Source: Prosopocoilus inquinatus
Taxonomy: Eukaryota > Arthropoda > Insecta > Coleoptera > Lucanidae
NCBI GenBank assembly: GCA_036172665.1
Contig: CM069871.1
Location: forward strand, 59,518,713 to 59,582,712
DNA: 64,000 bases
Reading direction: 5' to 3'
The position numbers and the translations under genes are program-made. Below, one piece after another: positions 33,298 to 45,070 of this stretch. Each line of letters opens with the position of its first letter. Position 1 is the first letter of the stretch. The notes beneath the pieces were generated by a model. That model was not told where the DNA came from, made no database searches, and was given only the letters and a program-made list of their open reading frames with translations.

Positions 33298-34999
33298 GAA
33301 CGTACAAATTTCATCGGACAAAAATCAACTGCTATAATATGAACAACAATGATGAAAATGCACGTAATAATTCATAATTAAAAACGTGGAGTTAATTCTA
33401 ACACTTTTGAACGCCAGGAACACTTTTTTGGTGTTTCCTTGCGTCCATCCATTCGTGGAGTTAAAAAGACGGAGTTAGGCTGAGTTGCACCGACATCTGA
33501 AATTAAATGCCTTAATCCATGTTAGTTAATCCGTGATTAAAATTTAATTCATGTTAAAACAAACGCTGTTGCACCGACATATTTTTAACTTGAATTAGTT
33601 AATTTGCAACGTCACTAACACGATATCGAAACTTGACGTTTAGCGTTACGATTGGCCATTTATCCAGTTCGTTTATATCAAGTTTGTACTTAAATGTGTC
33701 ACTTTCTATTTTGTGTGCCTTTGAAAATGGAAAAGAGAGAACGCAGATGTATTGTTACGGATATTATTTTCACATGCGTATAAACGATGACGCCAATGGC
33801 TCTGGGAAATCGTTATATTTCATGAAATACTTCAATAATTTTGTTAATTTTCATTGATGCCTGGGCCATATATATAAATTCTCTGGAATTTGCATCAATT
33901 TGCTTTGTGGAAATATTCTACTGAGCTGAAGGTCCGCAACCTTCGCATGTGTCTGTTAATCTGTCCTGAAGATATTAATATGATCCGCTAAAACTTGCTG
34001 AAAACTTTCAGTAGCAAAAAATCGCAAAGTAATCAGTAACTGAGTAATTGCTGATATTGGAAAATTTCTATTTGTTGTAAGCTCTAATGCAGTGTTTCTC
34101 GACCTAAGTTCAGCAAAGGGGTATTTGGGTTCCTTCGCAAATAAAAACGGAAATCACACCACAAAAAAATTTGTCATGTAAAAGTAGCATAATGTCGATA
34201 TTTTGATGAAACATTATGTCATATTTTAGTGCTAAGGGGGTCCCTAAGAAAAAAATATAAGCACTGTAGGATTCCTCGCTTTCGTTTCTTGCACCACTTC
34301 TTTTGAAAATCTTTAACGCATCTTAAAATCTACATCAGCGTAAATCAATAACGGTTTAGCCCTTTTTTTTGAAATTTTCGGTCTTAGTATAATCTGAATC
34401 CGAGGATCAACCATAAGAATCTCTTTCTTCAGAAGAAGACATAATTTGTATGTTCCAGTACATTCCAATACGTTAATAAACGCTTTTGGCTGAGTTGCTG
34501 ACTGACAGCTGAAATTTATGCATTAATTTGTGTTAGTTAATCCGTGATTAAAATATAATTCATGTTAAAACAAACGCTGTTGCACCGACGTATATTTAAC
34601 TTGAATTAGCTGATTTCAGATTAAGGTGAAACGTCATTAGTATAGATGACGTGTCACGAGTAAGTATGACGTTACTGTTATCGTTTTATCCCATAGTCAA
34701 TTTATATACAACTCACTTGCGGCTTTTCTTTTAAAAAGGGAACGTTAAACCAACTTCGTTAATTTAAATTAAATTCATAATAGCAGTTAACTCTTGTTCG
34801 ATGAATTATAATATTGTTTATTATTAGTATTAATGTAATTAACTAATGTAAACTTAAATAAATATAAAAATATACCGTCAATGTTTAGAATTTAAAAAAA
34901 TATTAGTTCTGGCTTAATTAAAACAGCATTTTGTAGCTGAAGTAAGTACTTTATTGATATTAAAAACTATAATTGAAGTTCTTGTCCGATGAAAATAGT

Positions 35000-35140
35000 A
35001 AGTACAAAGTGTTTTAATCTCAAACCGGACAAAGAAATGAAAGGAACACACTCAACGTTTCGCTATAAATCTATAGCGAAACGTTGAGTGTGTTCCTTTC
35101 ATTTTTCTGTCCGGTTTGAGATTAAAAAAACTTTGTACTT
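35000..35140. repeat. Foldback hairpin element, copy 2 (near-perfect palindrome)
   Basis: Arms of about 68 bp (AAGTACAAAGTGTTTTAATC...CAACGTTTCGCTATA and its inverse) with only about two bases between them and a few mismatches. It lies inside the Harbinger-like element. Such a palindrome should extrude a cruciform or fold as a long RNA hairpin. Confidence 0.75.
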
Positions 35141-35416
35141 GTTAAAAACTATCGTGCAATTTATAGGGTAAAACTTGCCTAATTTGTACTAACGCTTAAA
35201 TTGTGTCTGCGCAATTTTTGATAAGGGTGAGAAGCATCTCTAGCCCCAGAAACTATAAATGACAATGAGCTATATGGTTTAAGCTAACCATGGCATTGTG
35301 ATATGCCCTCCAGTTTTCATAATGATTTAGTTTCAGTTTTGGTTAAGATAAAGAAAAAGTTTTTAGTTAAGAGTATAATTTCATAAAGTTCTTGCTCTTT
35401 GGTAATTAATTAAATG

Positions 35417-35527
35417 ATGTGAAAAATAAAAGACTTTAGAAACAAGCTGAAAATATCTTGACGTATCCTAAACTGGTTGTTTGCTTTTGATAAAGCTGCT
35501 TGTTTCTAAAGTCTTTATTTTTCACAT
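35417..35527. repeat. Inverted repeat, 30-bp arms
   Basis: ATGTGAAAAATAAAAGACTT...AAACAAGC at 35417-35446 is inverted at 35498-35527 with one mismatch or gap, loop about 51 bp. Inside the Harbinger-like element; no coding role. Confidence 0.65.
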
Positions 35528-36946
35528 AAGTTCTGTTAATATACTTCTCCGCATTTATTTTTGTTGGTTGTTGAATGCTTGACCAAATGATTAGGCGTGG
35601 GTTTGCATCGTTTCATGTTATGTGAGAAAAACAATTTTCATGTGTCGGTGAGTGTTCGGATTCTGACCGGCTCCTTGGAATTGGATTTTCTGCGTTTCTC
35701 CGGTTTATAAGTTGAACGCCGAAAGAGTTACAAACATCTGTAAGTCGGTCGCAGTCGCCACAGGTAATATTAGTAACTAGCCAGCCGCCTCCTCAAAGGA
35801 ATGGCTTTCTCGAATTACTTGATCGCATTAGAATGAAAATACATGATTTATAACTTTGAAAAAAAAAAACAAAATAATTTCGTTGTCGTGGAAACAAAAA
35901 TTCACAAAGTCACACGTATTCGGACTCACAATGACCTGTATATTCGAAATATGTAAAAATGTAAAAGCCCTTCCAATTAGAATAAGAAAGTTGATTTAAT
36001 TTTCGGTGAAACCGGAAGTCGTACGGTGGCCAGTGCTACGTCAGAAAATTTTTATTTAATTTATTTGTTCCAAATTTTATGTAAAAAATTAAAATTCTAG
36101 AAGAGTGAACATATAGCATGGCACTCTGTTTTGTGTATTGGATATGAGTTTATTAGAATTTTTTTCTTGTTTTGAACTCTCCTATCACCTGCCAAACTTT
36201 GTCCAGGTTTTTTTATTAACACCCTGTATATTTTATGAATTTACGTTATTTTTTAATTTTTAAAGAGAAATTTGTATTGTTTTCAAATTACGTTAGTTCC
36301 ACTAATAATTTCTTCGTGTTAAACAAACCACCGCTACTTGTTCCAATATAATAATAATTTATTATTTATTTCTAATACATTTTCGGTCGTAATCGTTCAG
36401 AAGAATTCGTGATTAGCGGTCTTGTATGCTTCAGAAATTTATAATAAATCCTTTTAACTCGTGTTAGACACGCTAATCGAACAATAATCACGAATTAATT
36501 AATTCAGATTTACTAATTAAGATTAAGACAAACTACGGTCGGTGCAACTCGAAAATCTCTAATTCAGATTAGTTAATCTGTGTTAACGTTAATTGAGGCT
36601 GAAATTGCAGGTCGTTACTTGCCGAATCAACTAACTCAAGTTTGTTAATCATAGATTAGGGCAAATTAAGGTCGGTGCAACTGAAAAGTCGCTAACTCAG
36701 ATTAGTTAATCTGTGTTAACGTTAATCAAGGTTGGTGCAAGTCAGCCTTTGAATGTTTACCATTTAAAAGTAGGAGTAGAGCTTCTCCTTGTTGGAGTGA
36801 GCACTGACTTTTAGACGCAATTTAGTCGGCAAAAAAACAATAATAATGCCAAATTAGATAAGGATTAACAACTTTTCAGGAAAAACTTTATCCGTATTTA
36901 ACATCGATTTGGCAGATTAAAATTAATCCCAAAAAATTTTATTGTG

Positions 36947-38050
36947 TATGATATATATATCATATTAAAGAGGAAGAGAAAAATACATTTAAAAACGTCA
37001 AAGCCTATTTAATGTCCCTTAAGAAAAATTGAAGTTAAAGGTTAAAACTCAAAAACGGAAAGGCAAAAATAGAATCTAAAATGATATTTAAATTCTATGT
37101 CAAAAGTTGCCTTAAGAAAGTGCAAACAGAAATAAAGTATCTATTCTGACAAAAAAGTTATTACAGAAAAAAGAAATTGGAAATGTTTTTTTTGCTATCT
37201 TTTGCTATAACTCAGAAATCGATTAAATTTCCGCAACCTTAGAGCAGTTCGTAACGCCTCAAATGTTTAAGAGTAACTCATCTAATTTAATAAAATTCGT
37301 AACTCTTATATTAAGCGAGATTCCCATGTTGCAAATGTTATCTGGGGCATAGTGTATATATTTTATTAAAAATCCGTTGTTATTTTGAAATTGTGAACAC
37401 ATTGATGAAAACTGATCTAGGTAATTACAAATTCCTTGTAAAATGCAGCCTTCAGTGCGTGGACTTTCAGAAAAACCCTGGAGGAGTACGTCACCCTAGA
37501 ACTTGTAATAAATAGGACGGGAGAGAAAGTCCTGAAAACAGTCCGGCGTAACAAGTCCTAGGTTTTACACGTGTTTGTATTTTCTTCATTATCATTTTCT
37601 TTCAAAATTCAAAATTAATTTGTTTTGCTGGTTAACTTAACCTAACATACCTAAATAGAATGTATGTGGTAAGTGTCCACGTTCAGCGAACGTGAGTTTA
37701 GGTAAAATAAATGTATTCTTGCTTTAAATTTCAGTTTTTAACAAATATTTTAGAAGTGCATTGATATTATTAAACTTCCCTTTTTCTTTCATATTGTAGA
37801 TTCTACTTTGTGGTAATTGTTAAATTTTAAATTTCTTATATTTCTTACGTGGGCAAATGATAAGCAAATTCAATTCAATGACGTTTATTCAACTGCCTTT
37901 TTATAATTGCTTTTATATTTAGTTGCGGCTACATAACAACGCGAATTTATCTCAAAGCTTACTTAATCATATAATAAGTTACATACATAACATTCCTTTT
38001 GGATTTATAAAAACATTAAAGAATCAGTCTATCCACTGGTTTTCTGGTCC
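36947..38050. other. No gene recognised
   Basis: AT-rich spacer up to the Gypsy remnant. No long open frame, and no repeat shared with the rest of the window was noticed. The downstream LTR of the Gypsy element should lie here, but TG...CA ends could not be fixed. Confidence 0.3.
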
Positions 38051-38087
38051 TTGTTAATCTGCGTAACCCTTACTGTAACTGCAGTTC

Positions 38088-39239
38088 TCACTGGTGGCGA
38101 AGTCGTGTCTGCACCAACCTGCTTTTACAGTTGTATGTTGTATCCAAATGAGAACTCTCGGTCACTGTTTCAGGTGCACGTTCTTTTCTTACTTCATCTT
38201 GGTTCTTTTCTTGTCTTGATTCAATTGTTTCTTTCTGGAAATCTTTTTTATTACTCGCAGGAATTTCGTTCTTGAAATGTGGAAAATCTGGAATATACAT
38301 CTCAAATTTAGTACGCAAATGATCCAAATGTACATATCTTCTTTGACCTTCCACTTCTACAATGTACGTTAATATACCCTTTTGTCGCATAATTTTGCCT
38401 GGAAGCCACTTTTCAAATTCCCCTCTTACACTTTTTACCCAAACTCTGTCTCCTTGTCCGAATGTTAATGCCGGTTTTCTTGAAATATTTCTTTTATCTT
38501 CTTGGTACTGCTTTTTCCTGTAGACGATTTCTGCTAAATTCGGTTTAAGAATGCTTAATAAAGTTCTTGGTTTCTTTCCTAAGAAGATCTCTGCAGGACT
38601 GCGACCTGTTGTTTCATGAGGTGTATTTCTGTATGAAAACAAATAACAGTCGACTAAATATTGTAAATTTGAAGTTCCTTGAGTCATTGACATTTTCTTT
38701 AAAGCTGTTTGTACATTTTGTACTGCTCTTTCTGCAGCACCATTACTTGAAAGATGATATGGCGGTGTCAAAACGTGCTTTATGTCATTTCGCATCATAA
38801 AATCCTTAAATTCTTGCGCAGTGAATTGAACTCAATTGTCAGAGACAATAATTTCAGGAAGTCCGTAGGCTGCAAAAATGGTCCTAAGTTTCGCAATAGT
38901 TTTCAAAGCAGTTGTTGAACGCATGATTACTACTTCTATCCATTTACTGTACGAGTCAATCAGTATTAATAAGTTATAAGACATACCATTATGTTTGCTT
39001 TGAGCAAAATCAATATGAAAACGTTCCCATTTTCTGTTACTTACTGGCCAATGTGTTACTGGTCCTTTATGTGACTCAGGAGCATTCATTTAGGAGTTAC
39101 TACAAAATTTAACTCGATTTTCTATCATTTCGCTGATTCCTGGCCACCATACAAACGATCTCGCTAATAGCAATCATTTTGACAATTCCTTGGTGACTGG
39201 CATGTAGTAATTCTAAAACATCTTCTGTAGTAATTTCTT
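38088..39239 (-). pseudogene. Gypsy integrase
   Basis: From right to left: a broken HHCC zinc-binding region (LLHASHQG; frameshift near 39170), then the core with Asp in HIDFAQ (about 39024), the second Asp in IIVSDN (about 38845) followed by a TGA where Gly is expected, and the third residue, Glu, in NGAAERAVQN. The C-terminal region includes a chromatin-facing GPY/F-like segment (RVWVKSVRGEFEKWLPGKI, VEVEGQRRYVHLDHLR) and a charged tail. Integrase joins the DNA copy into the chromosome. The stop and the frameshift inactivate it. Confidence 0.88.
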
Positions 39240-39638
39240 CACGTTTTAAAAAAAAATTTAACATCTGGATTTGCTACTTCTCTTGGCCATCCACTTTGTG
39301 CATATTCAAAAACTTCTTTTAACATTGAATCTCTTTTAGTTGCGTCAGCTATGTCTACTGCAGTTAAAATCGGTTCACATTTATTTATAAAATTGCAAAA
39401 ATAGGTACTTGGTGAAAAATAATTACGTTTATCTTCTATATCTTCTTGTTGTAATGGAAGTCTTGATAATGCATCCGCATTGGCAATCTCTGAACCTTTT
39501 CTGTATTTTATAATCATAAGCTGATAATAAAATAGCCCATCTTTGAAGTCTTGCAGCTGCCATAGCTGAGACTCCTTTGTTTTCTCCAAAAATTGTCATC
39601 AGTGGTGCATGATCCGTAACAAGCTCAAAATGTCTTGC

Positions 39639-39640
<2 letters not shown>
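39240..39640 (-). pseudogene. Gypsy RNase H, C-terminal part, and connection
   Basis: Continues the RNase H domain beyond the LINE insert: a minus-strand frame reads ARHFELVTDHAPLMTIFGE, then a frameshift, then IIKYRKGSEIANADALSRLP, the typical end of Gypsy RNase H. It directly abuts the LINE's ATA microsatellite at 39641. Confidence 0.8.
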
Positions 39641-39670
<30 letters not shown>

Positions 39671-41885
39671 TTTATTGTCAACTGGTCTTTCAGACATGGA
39701 CATTGTCAATTCATAATTAATACATAAAATAGTTTAGCAGTAAAACAGATGACGCGCTAAAAACAGTATAACAGTATAATGACAACATATAAAATAGAAA
39801 AGACTAGAGATAGCTATGAACTATTTCAATGCGTCGCAGTATATTCTTGAAAACTGTAAAAACAGTGCCGCAGTAGGTACAATTTTACTTCTTTAGCGAA
39901 TTGCTTAAAATGTTTAATGTGTTTCAGTTCAGTGGGTAGCGCGTTATATGCGGTTATCATTTTATATTTTGGACCTCGTTCATATCGAGAAGAATGATGT
40001 TTTGGTATCATTAAATTACTACCATGTCTCGTGGTCATGGACGTCGACACATCGCAATTTCTTATAAAATGTCAGAGTTATAAAGTCCACCGTGTTGCCT
40101 GTAAAAAAGTAACAATTTATAAATATATAAGCAAGGAAGTGGAAGAATATCTAAGTTTCTGAAATAATTTCTACACGACGTTCGTGACGGAAGTTTAAGC
40201 ATGCATCGAATTATTTGCTTTTGTAACACGAAAACCATATTTGAATTAGTAGATGACCCCCAAAATAATATACCATGGGATAAGTGACAGTAAATGTAAG
40301 CATAATAAAAAATTTTTATTACATGAAGACTAACTTCATTTCTCAGTTGAAAAATTGCATAGAACGCTTTTCTCAGTTTGGCACATATGTTTTTAGTTTG
40401 TTGTTCCCATTTCAGCTCAGAATCCATAGATACAAATCCATAGATACACCTAGAAATTTTACTGTTTCACTTTCTTTACCTAACTTTTCAGTCATTGTAA
40501 TGTGGAAGGACTCTTCTTGAGAAATTTTATTGTAAAAACTTATCGCAGTAGTTTTTTGTTCATTTAAATATAAAGAATTTGACTCACACCAATTAATCAT
40601 GTTTTTTATTACGTTTGTAGCTACCATGGATAGATTAACGATGGTTGATTCACTAAAAATGCAAGAAGTGTCATCAGCAAATTGATACAATGAATTTATT
40701 TTTAAGTTCGCATGAAGATCATTAACATATATTAAGAACAAAATAGGGCCCAAGATAGAACCCTGTGGAACTCCTTGTGAAACATCAGCAAAAGAGGAAA
40801 GTACATTTTTGCGTTCTTTATTCACGACTGCATTGATTGAAACTTTTTGTGTTCTGTTAGTCAAGTATGACTTAAAAAGATGTAGGACCTTACCGCGAAT
40901 ACCGTATGCCGACATTTTATCCAAAAGAAACGGGTGGTTGACCGTGTCAAATGCCTTTGACAGATCAAAATAAACGCCGATTACCTTATTATTCTTTTCT
41001 AATTCCTCTAATATAAATGTGAGGGATTCAAATGTAGCAAGTTCGCAGGATTTTTTTGGTAAGAAGCCGAATTGGCGCGTGGTTAATATACGGTTTAAAC
41101 TAAGATAAGATAACAATCTCACATATATGGCATTTTCAAATATTTTGGAGAATGACGATAGTAATGATATGGGACGGTAATTATTGATGTCAGTTCGACT
41201 TCCATATTTATGGACAGGAATTACTTTGGCTTCTTTAAGTTTCGTTGGAAAAATGCCGGATTTAAACATTTCATTGATAATATTGGCCAATGGCTCTGCT
41301 ATATGTTGGGCACATTTATGGAGAATTTTAACAGGAATTTGATCCAAACCTGATGATAATTTTGGATGAATATCATTAATTATATTGAATATCTCCAAAA
41401 CACTACATGGCTTTAGAAACATTGATGAAGTGACTGAGACCGTAACCGTTGATGCTAAATGATTGTAAGTTGCAGTCGGAAGGTCCTTAGTAAATTTGTT
41501 GTTAAATGAGAAAGCTATTGTCTCAGGATCATTTATAATATCATTTCCATTTTTAAGTGTAATATCGGTGTCATTTAGTTTAGGTCTGGTTTTTCCATTT
41601 AAAATTTGCCATACTGCTTTGGATTTGTTCTTAGCTGTTTGTATTTTACTGTCATTTAGAAATTTTCTATAATTATTTGTGTATTCAGTTGTCTCAAGTT
41701 TTTTACACTTATAGTGTTGTAATATATTCTGATCGTTGCTGATCTTATAGAGAGAATATAACTCACGAACATCATCCCACATGCTTTGGATATCTTTATT
41801 AATTAATTTATTGTGTTTATTTGGTGCATCATTTACTTTTGTTAAAGGAAACGACAAATCGAAATAATAAAAGAAAATTAATTTA
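39641..41885 (-). mobile_element. 5'-truncated CR1-type LINE inserted in the Gypsy RNase H
   Basis: On the minus strand the element runs from about 41885 to an (ATT)n/(TTA)n tail at 39671-39641. It lacks the endonuclease and begins just upstream of the reverse transcriptase, as expected from incomplete reverse transcription. RNase H sequence of the Gypsy element lies on both sides. The tail repeat matches that of the plus-strand LINE at 15.46 kb. Confidence 0.88.
39826..41857 (-). pseudogene. CR1-type LINE reverse transcriptase, two frame breaks
   Basis: A 481-codon frame (41857-40412) holds the full set of non-LTR RT motifs: SSGLDQIPVKIL, NNYRPISLLSSFSKIFE, GVYFDLSKAFDTVNHPFLL, SQGVPQGSILGPILFLIYVN and the catalytic QFADDT at about 40690-40673. 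Near 40440 a 14-bp tandem duplication (GTATCTATGGATTT repeated) shifts the frame, and the thumb continues at 40427-40062. A second shift near 40055 leads to the C-terminal piece ending at 39826. With only two lesions this copy is young compared with the Gypsy host. Confidence 0.9.
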
Positions 41886-41888
41886 AAA

Positions 41889-42590
41889 TTAAAATTTTTT
41901 TAGTCCAAAAACAATAGCCAAAGCCTCTCTTTCTAATTGGCTATAATTTTTCTCAGCTTGCGATAAGGTTTTACTAGCAAAACTAATTGGTCTTTCTTCT
42001 CCATCAATGTGTACTAGTACTGCTCCTATCCCGTACGGTGAAGCATCGCAAGTTAATTGTAAGGGCTGTGATGGATCAAAAATAGTTAAAACATTGTCTG
42101 AACACACCCATCTCTTACTATCTTCGAAAACTTTCTTGCATTCCTCAGTCCATTTCCAATGTACATTTATATGCGATAAGTGGTAAAGTATTTTCAATCT
42201 GGATGATATGTTAGGGATAAAATCACCATAATAATTTAATAATCCAACGTAAGACTTGAATTCACGTTGATTTCTTGGCTTCGGTGCTAATTTAATTGCT
42301 TTTAAAATTTCTTCAGTAGGTTTAATACCACTCTCATCTATGAAATGTCCTAGATATTAAACTGACTACCATAAAATCACATTTATCAACTCTGATTTTG
42401 ATATTATATCGTTGAAGTTTTCCTAAAACAGTTAAAAGACGGTTGTAACATTCGTCAGTAGTTTTAGCTGAAATGAGAATATTTCCAAGTAGCAAGTTAC
42501 CCCTGGTATTCCCATTAAAACCTGATCCATTAAAGATTGAAATTGTGCAGGAGCAGTTGCGATACCATAAGCTAATCGAGTAAATCACGT
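41889..42590 (-). pseudogene. Gypsy reverse transcriptase C-terminal part and RNase H start
   Basis: 42590-42480 translates to the palm region (LAYGIATAPAQFQSLMDQVL). The YLDD catalytic box is destroyed by a small deletion (it now reads LLGNILIS in a shifted frame), followed by KLQRYNIKIRVDKCDF. A frameshifted connection leads to 42197-41893 with WTEECKKVFEDSK, LTCDASPYGIGAVLV and KNYSQLEREALAIVFGLKKF of RNase H. The fingers and N-terminal RT are missing upstream of 42590. Confidence 0.85.
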
Positions 42591-42650
42591 TCTTTTCTTA
42601 CTCCATCTTGGTTCTTTTTTTGTCTTGATGTAATTGTTATTGTCAGAAAT
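42586..42650 (-). repeat. Copy of the Gypsy pol 3' tail fused upstream of RT
   Basis: CACGTTCTTTTCTTACTCCA...GGTTCTTTTTTTGTCTTGAT here matches 38177-38240 with about nine in ten bases identical. The first copy is the charged C-terminal tail of the integrase; here the same tail sits directly before the RT in the minus direction. This indicates a recombination joint or a collapsed tandem copy. Confidence 0.7.
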
Positions 42651-42659
42651 TCTTTAAAA

Positions 42660-43386
42660 TTTGAAGATATCTTGTTATACGAAAGTTTTGGTTTTTATTT
42701 GAATTATCAGAGGAAAAGATTCTTAAATTCCGACCAAAAAAAAAAGATAAAGAGGAGCAGACCGACTTCAACAATTATTCTAAAAATTAAAGCGCTGGAT
42801 GCTTTACTCTTTAGTCCAGATCCCGCTCCATCTGTAAGATGTAAGACTGTTTTCAATAATACAAATAAAATTTGATTTAATAATCTACAGCGGCTAGTTT
42901 CCATAAATTTAAAACCTGCATGTTTTCTTTTTCTTGAAGCGTGCGATCATTTAAAATCCCCCGAATTCTAAATGGGTATAGATTTCGCCTCATCAATTCA
43001 AACTTGACATTTGCGTGTCCACGTTTGATGTCTCAGCAAGACAGTTCGGTTCGTCTTGTATAATAGCGTTCTCCCACGTAAAATAAAAACGTTTGCATAC
43101 TTACCTACGTATTTACGATCCTTTTTTTGGAATCTTTCAGTGTATATTAAAGAGAAAATAGTCTGGTCAATTAACTAGGTACGTATGTACAATCGAGCTT
43201 CTGCTTATTTTTAGCAATGAATTTGTGTAGTGGTTAGTGTTCTAAAAATACGAATGTTCGGTAATGAAAATTGAAAAGTTTATATATACAACGATTGTTT
43301 ACAGCAAGAATAAGAAAAAAATTCAACGAAGCAACATTCTCTGCGGAAAATCATAGTCAAATTTAAGACGAAGGCAAATAAATACT
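42660..43386. other. No gene recognised
   Basis: AT-rich spacer with two short shadow ORFs at 42672-42904 and nothing identifiable. Confidence 0.3.
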
Positions 43387-43387
43387 G

Positions 43388-44425
43388 AATGATTCAAAAT
43401 AAGTGTCCGACCTATCAACCACAGGTGGTACACGTAAAAACAAAGCAAAAAGTCTATATGCACAGGGGGTCTAACATCCATAGTTTTCGAGATAAAATAC
43501 ATTGAAGATTCAGATATATATTGATTGATGGGCGCTAGTACAGTTGTATTGCGTCACAAGAACAGTGAATCCTCGCGGAGTAAAAGGAAACACTAGCGTT
43601 TACCTTGAAATGAAACTGCAAAACCTTTTTATTTATGGCTTTCTGCGGAAAAAATGTATAATACTGTCACGCGTCGGTCGTCTCCAGCAGGTTACGAGCT
43701 GTCGGCGTCCAGACGCGAGGGTTGCGTAGCTTGGGGATGAAAAGGGAGTAACAGGGAAACTGCAAACTAACTCATTAAACAACAAGGATTACGTTTATTG
43801 TTTAAAGGTCAGAAAAACAGATAACTGTATCCCCCACGACGACGATCAGATTAACTGATACCTTTTACAAATTACGACCATCTTTTATACTGCCAATGTA
43901 CGTGACGTCATGACCAAATTCCGCAAAACTTTAATTGAACCCGTACTTTGCTTGGTTGCTAAAAAGGTGATGTCAGGATTTTCACGTTGTTTCTAATCGT
44001 CATTTCTATTAAATCGTGAATTAATTGATTGTGTTTAAACACTCATACAATGCCCTAGTTATTTGCGTATATTTGCAAGTTTGCGGATTCACGCTACAAG
44101 TTCATCGCCTGAGTCGTTGCACCAGCAAACCGCTTATCAGCAAATAGCTCGTATTGCATTGGAAAAAATACATTTTAAATTAATTAAATACGATTTTTAA
44201 ATTTGGACATTAGATAGACAATAGATTGGGCAATACGCAATTCATTCATTCGAATTTCGGACTTGTGTATGTACACGTAAGAAATGAATCATGATTTTCC
44301 TTTTGGATGGAAGTTGATTTTTGAAATACCTCAAATAGATTTATTTCTTGCAATTTCACACTTGCATGACCTTAGCGCATACGCTCCTAACGGATCAGGC
44401 ACTTATTCTGAGTGACCCTGTATAA
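43388..44425. mobile_element. TIR element (GATTCAAAATAAGTGTCCGAC family)
   Basis: Left end ATGATTCAAAATAAGTGTCC (about 43389) and right end, in reverse complement, ACAGGGTCACTCAGAATAAG (ending 44425). The same head with more intact TACAGGGTGATTCGAAATAA sequence starts at 44861, and another is at 61634. The left ~200 bp align with 44863-45065 (ACTGCGTCACAA shared). An LTR-like segment lies inside. No transposase. Confidence 0.55.
43665..44048 (-). mobile_element. Probable solo LTR, minus strand
   Basis: On the minus strand: TGTATGAG start (44048), a TATA box in CAGTATAAAAGATGG (about 43898-43884), an AATAAA signal about 90 bp later (near 43800), a GC-richer U5, and the end ACGCGTGACA at 43665. 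That is the promoter-polyA order of an LTR of ~384 bp. A target duplication is not obvious, so the 5' border is uncertain. Confidence 0.45.
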
Positions 44426-44860
44426 TTGACTGTCCGAATATTGCACCCTGTGTACATATTTATCAACTTTAAAATGTCTCTGCGATTTATTAATAAGACG
44501 TTCACTGTCGGAATTCCGGCACTTTGAATGCCTTTAAATTGAACGCGGTTCATATTGAGCATCCGCGGTTAGGAATAGCGCGGTCTTCTGATAAATTATT
44601 GCCTTTATTTTGTTTGTAAGGCATTTTCGGTGGAGCATGCACGCGGCGTTATTCTCCGTGCGCATCATCATAATTTGTAACACACAATGAGATCAAAGCA
44701 GCATGTGGATCCGGTTCTGTGTACAAACTCGCTGGCATGTCGTAACTCACTCTGTTGGATTCCGACACCCTATTCAGAGACGATTATGAAAACAACGGAA
44801 CGAGAAATTAGGACCTTGCATCGCATTTAATGTACAAATACGTGCAGGTTATGTCACGTA
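44426..44860. other. No gene recognised; GC-richer conserved-looking patch
   Basis: About 44500-44700 is more complex and GC-richer than its surroundings, with no open frame. It could be regulatory DNA, but nothing in the sequence proves this. Confidence 0.25.
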
Positions 44861-45070
44861 CAGGGTGATTCGAAATAAGTGTCCGACCCGTTAAGCAAAT
44901 AGCTACTCGAAAAAAAAACCATTGGCATAATAGGGGGTTTAATGGATACAGTTTTTAAGATAAAATGTTTTGAAAATTCCTAGGTAAATTGGTTGGTGGC
45001 CACTGGATTAGCTGTACTGCGTCACAACAGCAATAAACTCTTAGTAGAAAAACAAAACAAATAGTGTAGT
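44861..45070 (+). repeat. Partial copy of the TIR element at 43388
   Basis: Begins ACAGGGTGATTCGAAATAAG and follows the left ~200 bp of the 43388 copy (ATAGGGGGTTTAATGGATAC versus ACAGGGGGTCTAACATCCAT; TACTGCGTCACAA shared). The other end is missing. Confidence 0.55.

Larger units (their letters stand above)
33478..36747. mobile_element. PIF/Harbinger-like 3.3-kb element with doubled ends
   Basis: Inverted ends GGCTGAGTTGCACCGAC (33478) and, in reverse complement from 36747, GGCTGACTTGCACCAAC. TTA precedes the left end; TTT follows the right end where the empty copy at 49653-49655 has TTA. A second left-type end (GGCTGAGTTGCTGACTGAC) occurs at 34489, and right-type subterminal repeats (TCAGATTAGTTAATCTGTG) occur at about 36565 and 36700. 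Two related elements are therefore nested or tandemly joined. GTTGCACCGAC and TTAATC repeats dominate the ends. No transposase was found, so it is non-autonomous. Confidence 0.75.
33365..36946 (+). mobile_element. Small TA-flanked MITE, split by a Harbinger-like insertion
   Basis: 33374-33477 plus 36751-36946 align end to end with the uninterrupted copy at 49553-49849 (shared AGTTAATTCTAA, GCGTCCAT, AAAAGTAGGAG.AGAGCTT, GCCAAATTAGATAAGGATT). The right end ATTGTG|TA matches ATGTG|TA of that copy. The left border is uncertain by about ten bases. No coding capacity. Confidence 0.75.
38051..42600 (-). mobile_element. Ty3/Gypsy retrotransposon remnant, split by a LINE
   Basis: Reading the minus strand: reverse transcriptase (42590-42210), RNase H (42197-41893, continuing at 39640-39240 after a LINE insert), zinc-binding and integrase core (39239-38832) and integrase C-terminal region (38798-38088). 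RT-RNaseH-IN order is that of Ty3/Gypsy. LTRs, gag and protease were not found. Several stops and frameshifts mean it is dead. Confidence 0.88.
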
